DNA from: Tessaracoccus aquimaris
GTDB taxonomy: Bacteria > Actinomycetota > Actinomycetes > Propionibacteriales > Propionibacteriaceae
Direction of reading: 5' to 3'
Length of the DNA: 64,000 nucleotides
NCBI RefSeq assembly: GCF_001997345.1
Contig: NZ_CP019606.1
Coordinates: forward strand, 3,534,001 to 3,598,000
In this document: in pieces, positions 53,830-62,589 of the stretch
How the letters are laid out: each line of letters starts with the position of its first letter
Numbering within the stretch: position 1 is the first letter of the stretch
Notes under the pieces: model-generated
What the model was told of the DNA's origin: nothing
Seen by the model: only the letters and a program-made list of their open reading frames with translations
Database searches by the model: none
Translations under genes and position numbers: made by a program

Positions 53830-54428
53830 TGCGTCGGAGGGCGTTCGGCACGCTCGCGCTGATCGCCTTGGCGGGCTGCGCGCGCGACGGCGAGACGCCC
53901 TCCTCTTCCCGACCGGTGCCCGCCAGCGGCGCGCCCGAGACGGACTACAGCAGGCCGCTATCGGCCGTGATGGACATCCTGCGCACCGGCGGCGTCAGCC
54001 TCTATCTGGCGCACCCCGGCGTGATCGGTGACGCGCTGTCCGACCTTGGCCGCCAGGTGGCGACCGAGGTGGGCGAGGCCTTCGCGGCGCTCGACGTAGA
54101 GGTCACCGTCACGACCTCTCCCGCTCCGTACTGCCGCGAGACGGCCGACGTCGCGTTCGCCGGGTCGGAGGCGACCGTCGACGACCTGCTTGGCGACCTG
54201 AGCGACGCCGAGGGACGTGAGGACCAGGTCACGGCGCACGCAGCGAAGCGCCTCGCGAGCAGCGTCCCGTGGGGCGAGGTCGCCGTCCTGATCGGCCACC
54301 CTGGCAACATCACCGCCGTCACCGGGGTGCCGGTCAACGAGGGCGAGGGCCTGATCTGCGCGAGGGCAGGAGGCTCGTTCCAGGTACTGGCGGAGACCAT
54401 GCCCAACGACTGGGCGCGGATGAAGTAG
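53826..54428 (+). CDS. Putative lipoprotein with histidine-phosphatase-like fold
   Basis: 200 residues; ATG overlaps the HerA-like stop (ATGA). Signal peptide with lipobox LIALAGCARDGE. VSLYLAHPGVIGDALSDLGR, VTVTTSPAPYCRETADVAF and VAVLIGHPGNITAVTG follow the order of histidine-phosphatase motifs, but the first motif reads AHPG instead of RHG, losing the arginine next to the catalytic histidine. It may be a degenerate phosphatase or a binding protein on the outer face of the membrane. Translational coupling to the ATPase is notable. Not assigned to a named family. Confidence 0.7.
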   Translation: MMRRRAFGTLALIALAGCARDGETPSSSRPVPASGAPETDYSRPLSAVMDILRTGGVSLYLAHPGVIGDALSDLGRQVATEVGEAFAALDVEVTVTTSPAPYCRETADVAFAGSEATVDDLLGDLSDAEGREDQVTAHAAKRLASSVPWGEVAVLIGHPGNITAVTGVPVNEGEGLICARAGGSFQVLAETMPNDWARMK

Positions 54429-54436
54429 CGCCCGCC

Positions 54437-55804
54437 TCAGGACGCGGTGAACCGCTCGATGCTCGGGTCGTTGCGGACCCGGTCGCTGATCGCCTGCAAC
54501 TGCTCCGCGAGCGACTGGGCCGTCAACTGGGCCGACAGGAATTGGCTCCACAGCTTCCCCTGCTCCGGGGCGAGGCCGTAATAGTCGGCGAACCGCCACG
54601 AGAAGACATGCTCCCCTGCGTCGGCGAGCAGGCGGGTCTGCGACGTCAGCGCCGACGACTGCAGGTCGGTGGGGATCGAGTTGCGCACCACCGTCGGCAG
54701 CAGGTTCGTGCGGGTGAACTCCTGTGCCACCTCGGGGGCCAGCAGTGCGCGCAACAGCGCCTTGCCTCCCTCCGGGTTGGCGGCCTTCGCAGGCACGAGG
54801 AACGCCTCGGTCGGGGTCGAGTGGATCGCGGTCGCCGGGAAGGTGGGCGACGATGTCTGCGTCGGGACGGGTGCCGCCATCATCTCGAAGCCCTCGGCGG
54901 TCTCGGACGCCATCTCCTTCGCGATCCAGGAACCCGACGGGTACAGCAGGGCGCGCTTGTTCTTCGACCATTCGGCCTGGGCGTCGAGGAAGCTGCCGCC
55001 GTGCAGCACGAAGCCCTCCTTGACGCACGACTCGAGTTGGGTGAGTGCCCCGAGGACGGCGGGCTGTGCCCAGCCGTCCGGCTCCAGGTTGTCCAGCGCG
55101 ATCCGGACCTTGTCGCCGCCCTCCTTGATGGCCGAACTGATGGCCAACTCCTGGTAGTAGTGCGCGACCTCGTCGCCCCAGACGAACAGGAAGGTGTCGA
55201 GCGTGCGGGCCTCGTCGCCGAGCACCAGCATGTCGTCCCAGGTAGCGGGGACGGCCCAGCCCTCCGCGGCGAACCGAGATCCGGAGTACCAGAGCCCGTA
55301 GACGGAGAGGGCGTAGTGCAGCGCGATGAGCTTGTCGTTGACGATGCCCGGCGTCAGGGCGTTGGCGAACAGCGTGTCCTTGATCACATCGCCGTCGGCG
55401 TTCTTCGCGTCGATGACGTCGTCGAGGGTGAGGAAGGCCTCCACCATCTCCGCCACCGCGAGTTGGTCCGCGCCGGAGTTGTCGATCAGGTCGGGAGGGG
55501 TGGCGCCCTCGGCGAAGCGGGGGGTGAGGGCCTCCGAGACGTTGCTGACGACGCTGACGTCCGCCGTTACAGACGGGTAGGTCGCGTGCAGCACCTCGGC
55601 GGCCAACGTCACGTAGTCCGCCCCGAACGCTCCGTCGAAGATGACGGCGTCGACGATGGTCTTGTCGCCCGGACGCAGCGGCCAACTGGACGGGGTGGGG
55701 GTCGGCGAGGCGGACGTCTGCGGCGGCTGAGGCTCGCGGGTGCAGGCGGCCAACGGCGCGACGGCAAGCACCGACAGCAGGGTTCGGCGACTCAACGGTG
55801 GCAT
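54437..55804 (-). CDS. Orphan extracellular sugar-binding lipoprotein (NgcE-like)
   Basis: 455 residues. N-terminus MPPLSRRTLLSVLAVAPLAA followed by Cys combines a twin-arginine motif (SRRTLL) with a lipobox, so export is probably by Tat. The mature part is a solute-binding family 1 protein: AEVLHATYPSVTADVSVVSN, LIDNSGADQLAVAEMVEAFL, LSVYGLWYSGSRFAAEGWAV, FLDAQAEWSKNKRALLYPSG and SWIAKEMASETAEGFEMMAA. This resembles N-acetylglucosamine/diacetylchitobiose binding proteins (NgcE). No permeases or ATPase lie nearby, so it must work with a transporter elsewhere. Convergent with the 53826 gene, 8 bases apart. Confidence 0.82.
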   Translation of the reverse strand: MPPLSRRTLLSVLAVAPLAACTREPQPPQTSASPTPTPSSWPLRPGDKTIVDAVIFDGAFGADYVTLAAEVLHATYPSVTADVSVVSNVSEALTPRFAEGATPPDLIDNSGADQLAVAEMVEAFLTLDDVIDAKNADGDVIKDTLFANALTPGIVNDKLIALHYALSVYGLWYSGSRFAAEGWAVPATWDDMLVLGDEARTLDTFLFVWGDEVAHYYQELAISSAIKEGGDKVRIALDNLEPDGWAQPAVLGALTQLESCVKEGFVLHGGSFLDAQAEWSKNKRALLYPSGSWIAKEMASETAEGFEMMAAPVPTQTSSPTFPATAIHSTPTEAFLVPAKAANPEGGKALLRALLAPEVAQEFTRTNLLPTVVRNSIPTDLQSSALTSQTRLLADAGEHVFSWRFADYYGLAPEQGKLWSQFLSAQLTAQSLAEQLQAISDRVRNDPSIERFTAS

Positions 55805-55875
55805 GGGGCTCCTCAGCAGACGAGCCCACCCTACGGCAGCGTGGGGTGCGACGCCGTCACACCCAGGTCGTCAGG

Positions 55876-57149
55876 TCAGCGACCGGTTCCCGCGTAGACG
55901 GTGGCCTCCCGCTCGGCGTCGAGGCCGAACGCGGTGTGGGCGGCGCGCACTGCACGGTCGACGTCATCGGCGCCGACGATCACCGAGATCCGGATCTCCG
56001 AGGTGGAGATCATCTGCAGGTTCACGTCTGCCTTCGCCAGCGCGTCGAAGAACGTGGCGGAGACGCCAGGGTGCGAGCGCATGCCGACGCCGACGACGGA
56101 GATCTTGCCGACCTGGTCGTCGTAGAGCAGTTCATCGAAGCCCAACTCGGTCTGGATGGCCTCGAGGGCGCCGATCGCGCGGGCACCGTCTGCCATCGGG
56201 AGCGTGAAGGAGATGTCGGTCTTGGTGTCGCTGAGGCGCGACACGTTCTGGACGATCATGTCGATGTTGAGTTCCTCGTCGGCGATCGCCCGGAAGATGC
56301 GGGCCGCCTCGCCGACCTTGTCTGGAACGCCCGTGACGGTGATCTTGGCCTCGCCGCGATCGTGCGCGACGCCCGTGATGATGGCTTCTTCCATGGTGTC
56401 GTCCTTCGTGATCTCGTCCTGGTTCTTGACCCAGGTGCCCTGCTGGTCGCTGAAAGAGGAGCGCACGTGCACCGGCACGCCCTCGCGGCGGGCGTACTCG
56501 ACGCACCGCAGGTGGAGGATCTTGGCGCCCGAGGCGGCCATCTCCATCATGTCCTCGTAGCCGATCTCGCGGATGTGGCGGGCGGACGGCACGATGCGCG
56601 GGTCGGCGGTGTAGACGCCGTCGACATCGGAGTAGATCTCGCAGTAGTCGGCGCCAAGCGCCGCGGCGAGCGCGACGGCGGTGGTGTCGGAGGCGCCGCG
56701 GCCGAGCGTCGTGACGTCCTTCGTCGTCTGCGCGACGCCCTGGAAGCCGGCCACGATCGCGACGTTGCCCTCCGAGAGGGCCTTCTCGACGCGGCCGGGG
56801 TGATGTCGATGATGCGGGCGTTGCCGTGGATCGGGGTGGTGATCACGCCGGCCTGCGAGCCGGTGTAGGAGACGGCGTCGACTCCGAGGTCGGCGAGCGC
56901 CATGGCGAGCAGCGCGGCCGACTGGCGTTCTCCGGTGGTCAGCAGCATGTCCAGTTCGCGGGACTTCGGCCGTGGCGACACCTTGAGCGCCAGGTCCATC
57001 AGGTCGTCGGTGGTGTCGCCCATCGCGGAGATGACGATGATGACGTCATGCCCGTCGGCCCGCGACCGGGCGATCCTGCGCGCCACGCGCTTGATCGAAT
57101 CCGCGTCCGCAACCGACGATCCGCCGAACTTCTGAACGATGCGACCCAT
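55876..57149 (-). CDS. lysC: Aspartate kinase, frameshifted
   Basis: ATG at 57149 with AGGAGG six bases upstream. N-terminal frame: [61 protein letters not shown]-terminal frame: [38 protein letters not shown], and two ACT domains ([39 protein letters not shown]). The frames join as [20 protein letters not shown] after adding one C to CCCC (GGGG at 56797-56800 on the plus strand), giving 424 residues. It phosphorylates aspartate for lysine, threonine, methionine and DAP synthesis and is feedback-inhibited through the ACT pair. The gene is essential in most bacteria, so the break is almost surely a read error. asd is not adjacent. Confidence 0.94.
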
Positions 57150-57340
57150 CAACAACCTCCTGGGGAAACCTTGACGAGTCTAGTTCGTCCGGTCGTTGGC
57201 CGCCGACTCCGTCCAACGGGGTCCCACCGCGCAGTGCCTTGCGAGGCTGGTCGGGACTCTCGCGGGAGCGTGCGGAGCGCCTCCCTTGGCGTCGCTGATC
57301 ATCGGCTGCCTCGGCGACGCGGCGGTGTAGCGTCTGCACT

Positions 57341-58528
57341 GTGTCGACGCTGCCGAAACTGACCGCCGAAGAACAACGGGTGCTCGGGTGCCTCCTCGAG
57401 AAGGAGGTGACGGTCCCGGCCAGTTATCCGCTCACCATGAACGCGCTGAAGACGGCATGTAACCAGTCGAGCAGTCGTGAGCCGGTGGTCGACTACGACG
57501 ACCGCACCATCCAGGACGCGATGCGCGGGCTGAAGGACCACGGCCTTGCCGGTTCCACCTGGGCCGACCACGGTCGCCGGACCATCAAGTACGCGCAGGT
57601 CGCCGCAGAGGTGCTCGGGTTGGCCGACGACGAGCGCGCAGTGCTGACCGTCCTGCTGCTGCGTGGCCCGCAGGCACCGGGCGAGTTGAGGACGCGCACC
57701 GACCGGATGCACACGTTCGCCGACCGCGGCGCCGTCGAGGCGTGCCTCACGAGGATGGCCGGGCGGGAGGCACCACTGGTGGTCGAACTGCCCCGACGAC
57801 CGGGGCAGCAGGACGCGCGATGGGCACACCTGCTCGGCGAGCCGCCGACCGTCCCCGGACCGGTAGCGGAGGTCGACCGGGAGCAGATCCTCGCCGACGG
57901 CCCGGGGGAGCGCGACAACCAGATCCGTGCGACCTACGCCGCCGTCGCCGAGGACTACGCCGAGCAGTACGGCACCTGGCTGGACGAGCGACCGATCGAA
58001 CGCTGGCTGCTCGACAGGGTCGTCGACCTCGCCTACGAGCGCCCCATCGCCGACGTCGGCTCGGGTCCCGGCAACATCACCGCCTACCTGGCTCGGGCCG
58101 GGGGAGACGTCACGGGCTTCGACCTGTCGCCCGAGATGGTGGACGTGGCTCGGCGCGAGCATCCCGAGATCAGCTTCGAGGTGGCCGACCAACGCCGCCT
58201 CCTGCGCCCTCCCGCGGCCTCGGGGTGGGGCGCCATCACCGCCTGGTACTCGCTGATCCACTACACGCCGACCGAGTTGGTCGCACAGATCGGCTACCTG
58301 GCGAACCTGCTCGACGAGGAGGGCGTGCTGGCGATCGCGGTGCACGGCGGGGCCGAGGTGTCGACGACGGCGCAGTGGCTCGGCCACGACGTCACGACGC
58401 CCTGGGTCAGCCACGACCCGGCGCAGGTGCGGGCCGCCGTTGCCGCGGCGGGGCTGGTCGAGATCGAGGCCTACGTCGACCTCGGCGAGGACAGGGACCG
58501 GGTCTTCGTCCTTGCACAGCGGCCCTGA
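57341..58528 (+). CDS. Fusion of DUF480 (YceH-like) and SAM-dependent methyltransferase
   Basis: 395 residues from GTG. Residues 1-160 are a DUF480/YceH double winged helix: LTAEEQRVLGCLLEKEVTVP, SYPLTMNALKTACNQSSSRE, VLLLRGPQAPGELRTRTDRM, DRGAVEACLTRMA. After a linker of about 25 residues a class I methyltransferase follows: IADVGSGPGNITAYLARAGG (SAM motif I), VTGFDLSPEMVDVARREHP, ISFEVADQRRLLRPP, then WYSLIHYTPTELVAQIGYLA. Bacterial YceH proteins are normally stand-alone and about 215 residues. The fusion predicts that a DNA- or RNA-binding module directs methylation, but the target is unknown. Confidence 0.85.
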   Translation: MSTLPKLTAEEQRVLGCLLEKEVTVPASYPLTMNALKTACNQSSSREPVVDYDDRTIQDAMRGLKDHGLAGSTWADHGRRTIKYAQVAAEVLGLADDERAVLTVLLLRGPQAPGELRTRTDRMHTFADRGAVEACLTRMAGREAPLVVELPRRPGQQDARWAHLLGEPPTVPGPVAEVDREQILADGPGERDNQIRATYAAVAEDYAEQYGTWLDERPIERWLLDRVVDLAYERPIADVGSGPGNITAYLARAGGDVTGFDLSPEMVDVARREHPEISFEVADQRRLLRPPAASGWGAITAWYSLIHYTPTELVAQIGYLANLLDEEGVLAIAVHGGAEVSTTAQWLGHDVTTPWVSHDPAQVRAAVAAAGLVEIEAYVDLGEDRDRVFVLAQRP

Positions 58529-58531
58529 CCG

Positions 58532-59596
58532 TCAAGGGATGACGTAGGGCCTTCCGCCCTCCGAGTCGGACGTGAACAGGACGTCGCCCCGCGCGTCGAG
58601 GTACTCGACGACCAGTCGCCCGGAGGACTTGGGCTGCCTCGTCACGACGAAGGAGTAGGTGCCGTCAACGATGTCGACGGTGTACTGGCCGTCGACCCGC
58701 ATGCTCGTCGCGCCCTCGACGGGGACGAGCCCTGACCCGACCTCATACGGCTTGATGCTCGGGTCGTCGACCTTGCCGCCTCCTGGCAGGAAATAGCTCG
58801 CCGAGATGCCCCAGAACTCGTCGCCGGGCCGCAGCGTGGGGCTCTCCGTGGCCGCCTGCGCCATGCCGTAGGGGCGGAGTCCCGAGACGTCGCAGGCGTA
58901 GTAGGTCTCCTCGAGGAGGAGGAGGGCCGTGACGATGCCGTCCTTCTCCGCCGCGTTGACCAGCGTCGCCGCCCTGAGGTCGGGCGTTCTGAAGTCGTAG
59001 GAACGGCCGGCGCCCTCCTCGAACGGAGCGCCGTCGTATCGGCGCAACTGCTGGGAGCAGAGCGCGGCCAGGCGTTGCGGGTCGGCGATGCTCGGCGCGG
59101 GGTCGGGGATCGCCGACGTCGTGTCGCCGGGCTCCGGCACGATGCAGAGCCGCTCGCTTGACCGTCCTGCGGGGTCGACGAAGAGCACCGGGTCGCCCGT
59201 GGAGTAGCGCTGGTCTGAGTGCGCGATCGCCCACGCGATCGATTCCCCTGGGGGAGTCTCGTAGCCGGGCTTTCCGTCGTAGGCGTCGAGTTGCGGTCGG
59301 CAGCGCTGCGTCACCGCCTCGGGCGTCAACCGATTGGTCGCCTCGGACGGGGAGGTCTCCTGGGTGGGCGCGGGCGTCGCCGGGGCGGGGGAGGCGACCA
59401 TGGTGGCCGGACGCATGGAGCCGGCTCCGAAGGCCACGCCGCCGACGGTGAGGGCGGTCACGAGGGCGACGCCGCCGATGCGCCGTCGCGTCCGGGCCTT
59501 CGCGGCGAGCGGCAGCAGGTTCGGGGCGGTGATGCTGCGGTCGTCCGCAGCACGCCGCATGAGGGATCGCAGGGCGTCGGTCTCAGGGTCGTCCAT
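58532..59596 (-). CDS. Membrane-anchored secreted protein paired with the SigE-family sigma factor
   Basis: 354 residues. Cytoplasmic part (1-38: ETDALRSLMRRAADDRSITA), one helix (about 40-60: IGGVALVTALTVGGVAFGAG), then a Pro/Ala/Thr linker and a large extracellular region with two similar segments, each with a C-x-n-C pair and a TGDPVLFVDPAGRSSERLC-like stretch. It overlaps the sigma gene by 14 bases, so the two are coupled. An anti-sigma or sigma-linked sensor role is plausible, but the N-terminus has no zinc motif (HxxxCxxC). Convergent with the methyltransferase gene, 3 bases apart. Confidence 0.75.
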   Translation of the reverse strand: MDDPETDALRSLMRRAADDRSITAPNLLPLAAKARTRRRIGGVALVTALTVGGVAFGAGSMRPATMVASPAPATPAPTQETSPSEATNRLTPEAVTQRCRPQLDAYDGKPGYETPPGESIAWAIAHSDQRYSTGDPVLFVDPAGRSSERLCIVPEPGDTTSAIPDPAPSIADPQRLAALCSQQLRRYDGAPFEEGAGRSYDFRTPDLRAATLVNAAEKDGIVTALLLLEETYYACDVSGLRPYGMAQAATESPTLRPGDEFWGISASYFLPGGGKVDDPSIKPYEVGSGLVPVEGATSMRVDGQYTVDIVDGTYSFVVTRQPKSSGRLVVEYLDARGDVLFTSDSEGGRPYVIP

Positions 59597-60080
59597 GGCT
59601 GGCTCCTGTCGGGGTGAGGATGTGCCGGAGGGCGTGGAGCGCCTCCGAAGTCATGCGCTTGACGTTGCCCTCCGAGCAGCCGAGGGCCGCCGCGGTGTCG
59701 GCAACGGAGGCGTCGAGATAGAACCTGAGCACGACGCAGGCCCTCCGGCGCGGGGTGAGTTCCGCGAGTGCCCCGGCGAGGTGGACCCGCTCATCGACGG
59801 TTCCGGCCTCGTCTGCGACGGTGGTGTCGCGGATGTCGTCCTGCGGGGCCTCGCGCCGCCAGGGTCGGCGGGACTCGTCAATGAGGATGGTCACGAGAGC
59901 GCGCCTCGCGTAAGCCTCCTTCTGGGCCACCCGGTTCCAGCGCGGGTGGAGCCTCAGCAGAGCGGCTTGGGCCGCGTCCTCGGCCTTGTGCCAGTCGCCG
60001 CAGATGAGATAGCCGGTTCGGGTCAGCCGGCCGAACGAGGCGCGCACGAAGGCGTCAAACTCGTCGTCCGTCCTGGCCAT
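59583..60080 (-). CDS. ECF RNA polymerase sigma factor, SigE family
   Basis: 165 residues. FDAFVRASFGRLTRTGYLIC is region 2 with the typical start of the SigE-like actinobacterial ECF group, WHKAEDAAQAALLRLHPRWN completes region 2, and region 4 is RRRACVVLRFYLDASVADTA, ALGCSEGNVKRMTSEALHAL. It directs RNA polymerase to a small regulon. Translationally coupled to the membrane protein downstream. The regulon is probably short; a repeat array lies directly upstream. Confidence 0.9.
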   Translation of the reverse strand: MARTDDEFDAFVRASFGRLTRTGYLICGDWHKAEDAAQAALLRLHPRWNRVAQKEAYARRALVTILIDESRRPWRREAPQDDIRDTTVADEAGTVDERVHLAGALAELTPRRRACVVLRFYLDASVADTAAALGCSEGNVKRMTSEALHALRHILTPTGASHGRP

Positions 60081-60154
60081 CGGCGTTCCCCTTGTCTCTG
60101 CACGGTAGACGAGGCCAACCGGCTCCGGGGTTGCGTCGCTGCCTGAGTTGGTCG

Positions 60155-61034
60155 GTGGGCCGTTCCCTGAGCTTGTCGAAGGGTCCGTAACCCGGTCGGG
60201 TCTGGTGGGTCGTTCCCTGAGCTCGTCGAAGGGTCCGTAACCGAAGCGGGTCTGGTGGTTTCGGACGTCTCGACAGGCTCGACGATCGGTTCGTTCCCTG
60301 AGCTTGTCGAAGGGTCCGTAACCGAAGCGGGTCTGGTGGTTCGTTCCCTGAGCTTGTCGAAGGGTCCGTGACCGGAGCGGGTCTGGTGGGTCGTTCCCTG
60401 AGCTTGTCGAAGGGTCCGTTACCGGAGCGGGTCTGGTGGTTCGTTCCCTGAGCTTGTCGAAGGGTCCGTGACCGGAGCGGGTCTGGTGGGTCGTTCCCTG
60501 AGCTTGTCGAAGGGTCCGTTACCGAAGGGGGTCTGGTGGGTCGTTCCCTGAGCTTGTCGAAGGGTCGTTACCGGAGCGGGTCTGGTGGGTCGTTCCCTGA
60601 GCTTGTCGAAGGGTCCGTTACCGAAGGGGGTCTGGTGGGTCGTTCCCTGAGCTTGTCGAAGGGTCCGTTACCGGAGCGGGTCTGGCGGGTCGTTCCCTGA
60701 GCTTGTCGAAGGGTCCGTAAGTGAAGCGGGTCTGCTGGGTTTCGGACGTCTCGACAGGCTCGACGATCGGGTCGTTCCCTGAGCTTGTCGAAGGGTCCGT
60801 AACCGAAGCGGGTCTGGTGGTTCGTTCCCTGGGCTCGTCGAAGGGTCCGTAACCGAAGGGGGTCTGGTGGTTCGTTCCCTGAGCTTGTCGAAGGGTCCGG
60901 AACCGAAGCGGGTCTGGTGGTTTCGGACGTCTCGACAGGCTCGACGAACGGATCGTTCCCTGAGCTGGTCGAAGGGTCCCGTAACCCGGGTGGTCTGGTG
61001 GTTGGTTCCCTGAGCTCGTCGAAGGTCCGCGACC
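60155..61034. repeat. Array of about sixteen 50-bp repeats with three inverted spacers
   Basis: This 0.9 kb gene-free stretch has about 16 copies of a 50-bp unit with core GTTCCCTGAGCTTGTCGAAG, plus three interruptions with TTTCGGACGTCTCGACAGGC followed by TCGACGA, which is the approximate reverse complement of part of the core. Units differ at a few bases (CCGTAA, CCGTTA, CCGTGA before CCGGAGCGGG). Long open frames read on the minus strand (e.g. PSTSSGN) are repeat artefacts. It lies between the sigma factor and the 13E12 HNH gene. Such TTCGACAGGCTC-type repeats are dispersed in many actinobacteria. No CRISPR features. Confidence 0.9.
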
Positions 61035-61171
61035 CAAGCGGAACTCCGTGATGCAGAGCGTCAAGACGCGGACCACAGACACCCCAATCTGGCGAGGAAA
61101 TCTCAAAGAAATACCTTGCCAACGGCCTGTGGACGGGCGAAACTGTCAGTGGCGAGGCGAATAATGTAGGT

Positions 61172-62548
61172 ATGAGGCACGAAGCAGTAGACGAGCTGGA
61201 GCGGCACCTCGACGCCGCCCGCGAGTTGCTGCGCACGCTCTCGACGAGCCACCTCACCGCCGCCGACGCCGTCGCGCTGGTCACCCGGATAGACGTCGCG
61301 GCCGACCAACTGAGCGGGGCAAGGATGGTCCTGCTCGACGCCGCGGTGTCCGCGGCCGAGCCCGGCACCAACGTCACCGATCAACTCCACGCCACCAACC
61401 GCGTCACCCGCAGGAGGGCGCACTCCGATGTCCGCATGGCCACCGAGCTCACCGAGCGCTTCGAGATCGTCGCCGAGGCCTGGTGCTCAGGCCGGGTCAG
61501 CGAGGCCCAGGCGCGCGCCATCGTCGCCGGCCTCAAGCGGGCACCCGCCGTCCTGAGCGGTGCGGATCACGACCTCCGCCAAGCCGAGATGGTCGCCTAC
61601 GCCGCACACTTCGACCCCGACGACCTGCTCAAGCTCGCCACCCGGATGGCGGAACTCACCGACCCTGCGCACGCAGAGGCGCTCGAGGCGGAACGACTTG
61701 CCCGCGAGGCGCGCGTCGCCCGCGCCTCCCGGTTGCTGGCCGTGGTTCCCGACCACCACGGCTCGATGCTGATCCGCGGTCAACTTCCGCTCGCCGACGG
61801 CGAGGTGCTCCTGGCGCAACTCGAGTCGCTGATGCCGTCGTCCGCGTCCTACCAGCACACCGGCGAGGTCCCCAGCCGCGGAGCCCGCCGCGCCGATGCG
61901 CTGGTCAGGCTCTGCTCCGTCGCCGCGTCCGCGGAAAGGCTGCCGCTGCGCGGAGCCGACCGGCCGCACGCCGTCATCACCCTCGATTACGACACCCTCC
62001 TGACCGGCCGCGGGGCCGTCGGCTCGATCGCCAGCGGGGAACGGCTCTCGGCCGCCGACGCCCGCCACCTCGCATGCGACGCGAACATCATCCCCGTGGT
62101 GCTTGGTGCCCGCTCGGAGCCTCTCGACGTGGGTCGCACCAGTCGGCTGTTCACCGGCTCGCTGCGAGCCGCGCTGACGCTGCGCGACCAAGGCTGTTCG
62201 TTCCCCGGCTGCGACGCGGTGCCCGCCGCGTGCGATGCGCATCACATCACCCCCTGGTGGCAGGGCGGAAGCACATCCCTCTCGAACGGCGTACTGGTGT
62301 GCGCCTACCACCACCGGCTGATCGAACCCGATCCGCAGAAGCCGGCCGACCACCAGTGGCAGGTCGAACTGGACCCGGGCTCGGGTCTGCCCACCTTCAT
62401 TCCGCCCAGGCAGATCGACCCCAGCCGGCGCCGAAGGCAACACCGCCGCCACCGCATCAGGGGGAGAACTCTGCCCTCCGCCGAACCCTGCGAGCCACCA
62501 GCGGCGGCACCCCCTGTGCTGCAGACATCGGCCGCCTGGGTCGCCTGA
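61172..62548 (+). CDS. DUF222 / 13E12-family HNH endonuclease
   Basis: 458 residues. N-terminal DUF222 helical region (residues about 1-330: LSGARMVLLDAAVSAAEPGT, HSDVRMATELTERFEIVAEA), then an HNH site GCSFPGCDAVPAACDAHHIT with WWQGGSTSLSNGVLVCAYHH: two zinc cysteine pairs and the catalytic His, Asn, His. Members recur in actinobacteria as multi-copy 13E12 proteins, possibly mobile or recombination related; targets are unknown. A -10-like TAATGT 5 bases before the ATG suggests a leaderless message. Adjacent to the large repeat array. Confidence 0.9.
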   Translation: MRHEAVDELERHLDAARELLRTLSTSHLTAADAVALVTRIDVAADQLSGARMVLLDAAVSAAEPGTNVTDQLHATNRVTRRRAHSDVRMATELTERFEIVAEAWCSGRVSEAQARAIVAGLKRAPAVLSGADHDLRQAEMVAYAAHFDPDDLLKLATRMAELTDPAHAEALEAERLAREARVARASRLLAVVPDHHGSMLIRGQLPLADGEVLLAQLESLMPSSASYQHTGEVPSRGARRADALVRLCSVAASAERLPLRGADRPHAVITLDYDTLLTGRGAVGSIASGERLSAADARHLACDANIIPVVLGARSEPLDVGRTSRLFTGSLRAALTLRDQGCSFPGCDAVPAACDAHHITPWWQGGSTSLSNGVLVCAYHHRLIEPDPQKPADHQWQVELDPGSGLPTFIPPRQIDPSRRRRQHRRHRIRGRTLPSAEPCEPPAAAPPVLQTSAAWVA

Positions 62549-62589
62549 ACCCGGCTCGAATGGGTGCGGATCCCGATAGGCTCGACACC

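Noticed and set aside
60155..61034. CRISPR array
   Set aside because: Units abut one another with no unique spacers of uniform length, units are 50 bp and degenerate, and there are no cas genes.
60568..61377. Long minus-strand open frames through the repeat array encoding PSTSSGN-type peptides
   Set aside because: They arise because the 50-bp units stay open in several frames; the peptide is periodic, has no start signals, and overlaps the beginning of the 13E12 gene.
61487..62452. Minus-strand open frame opposite the 13E12 gene
   Set aside because: Shadow of a clear HNH protein with the zinc and catalytic residues on the plus strand.
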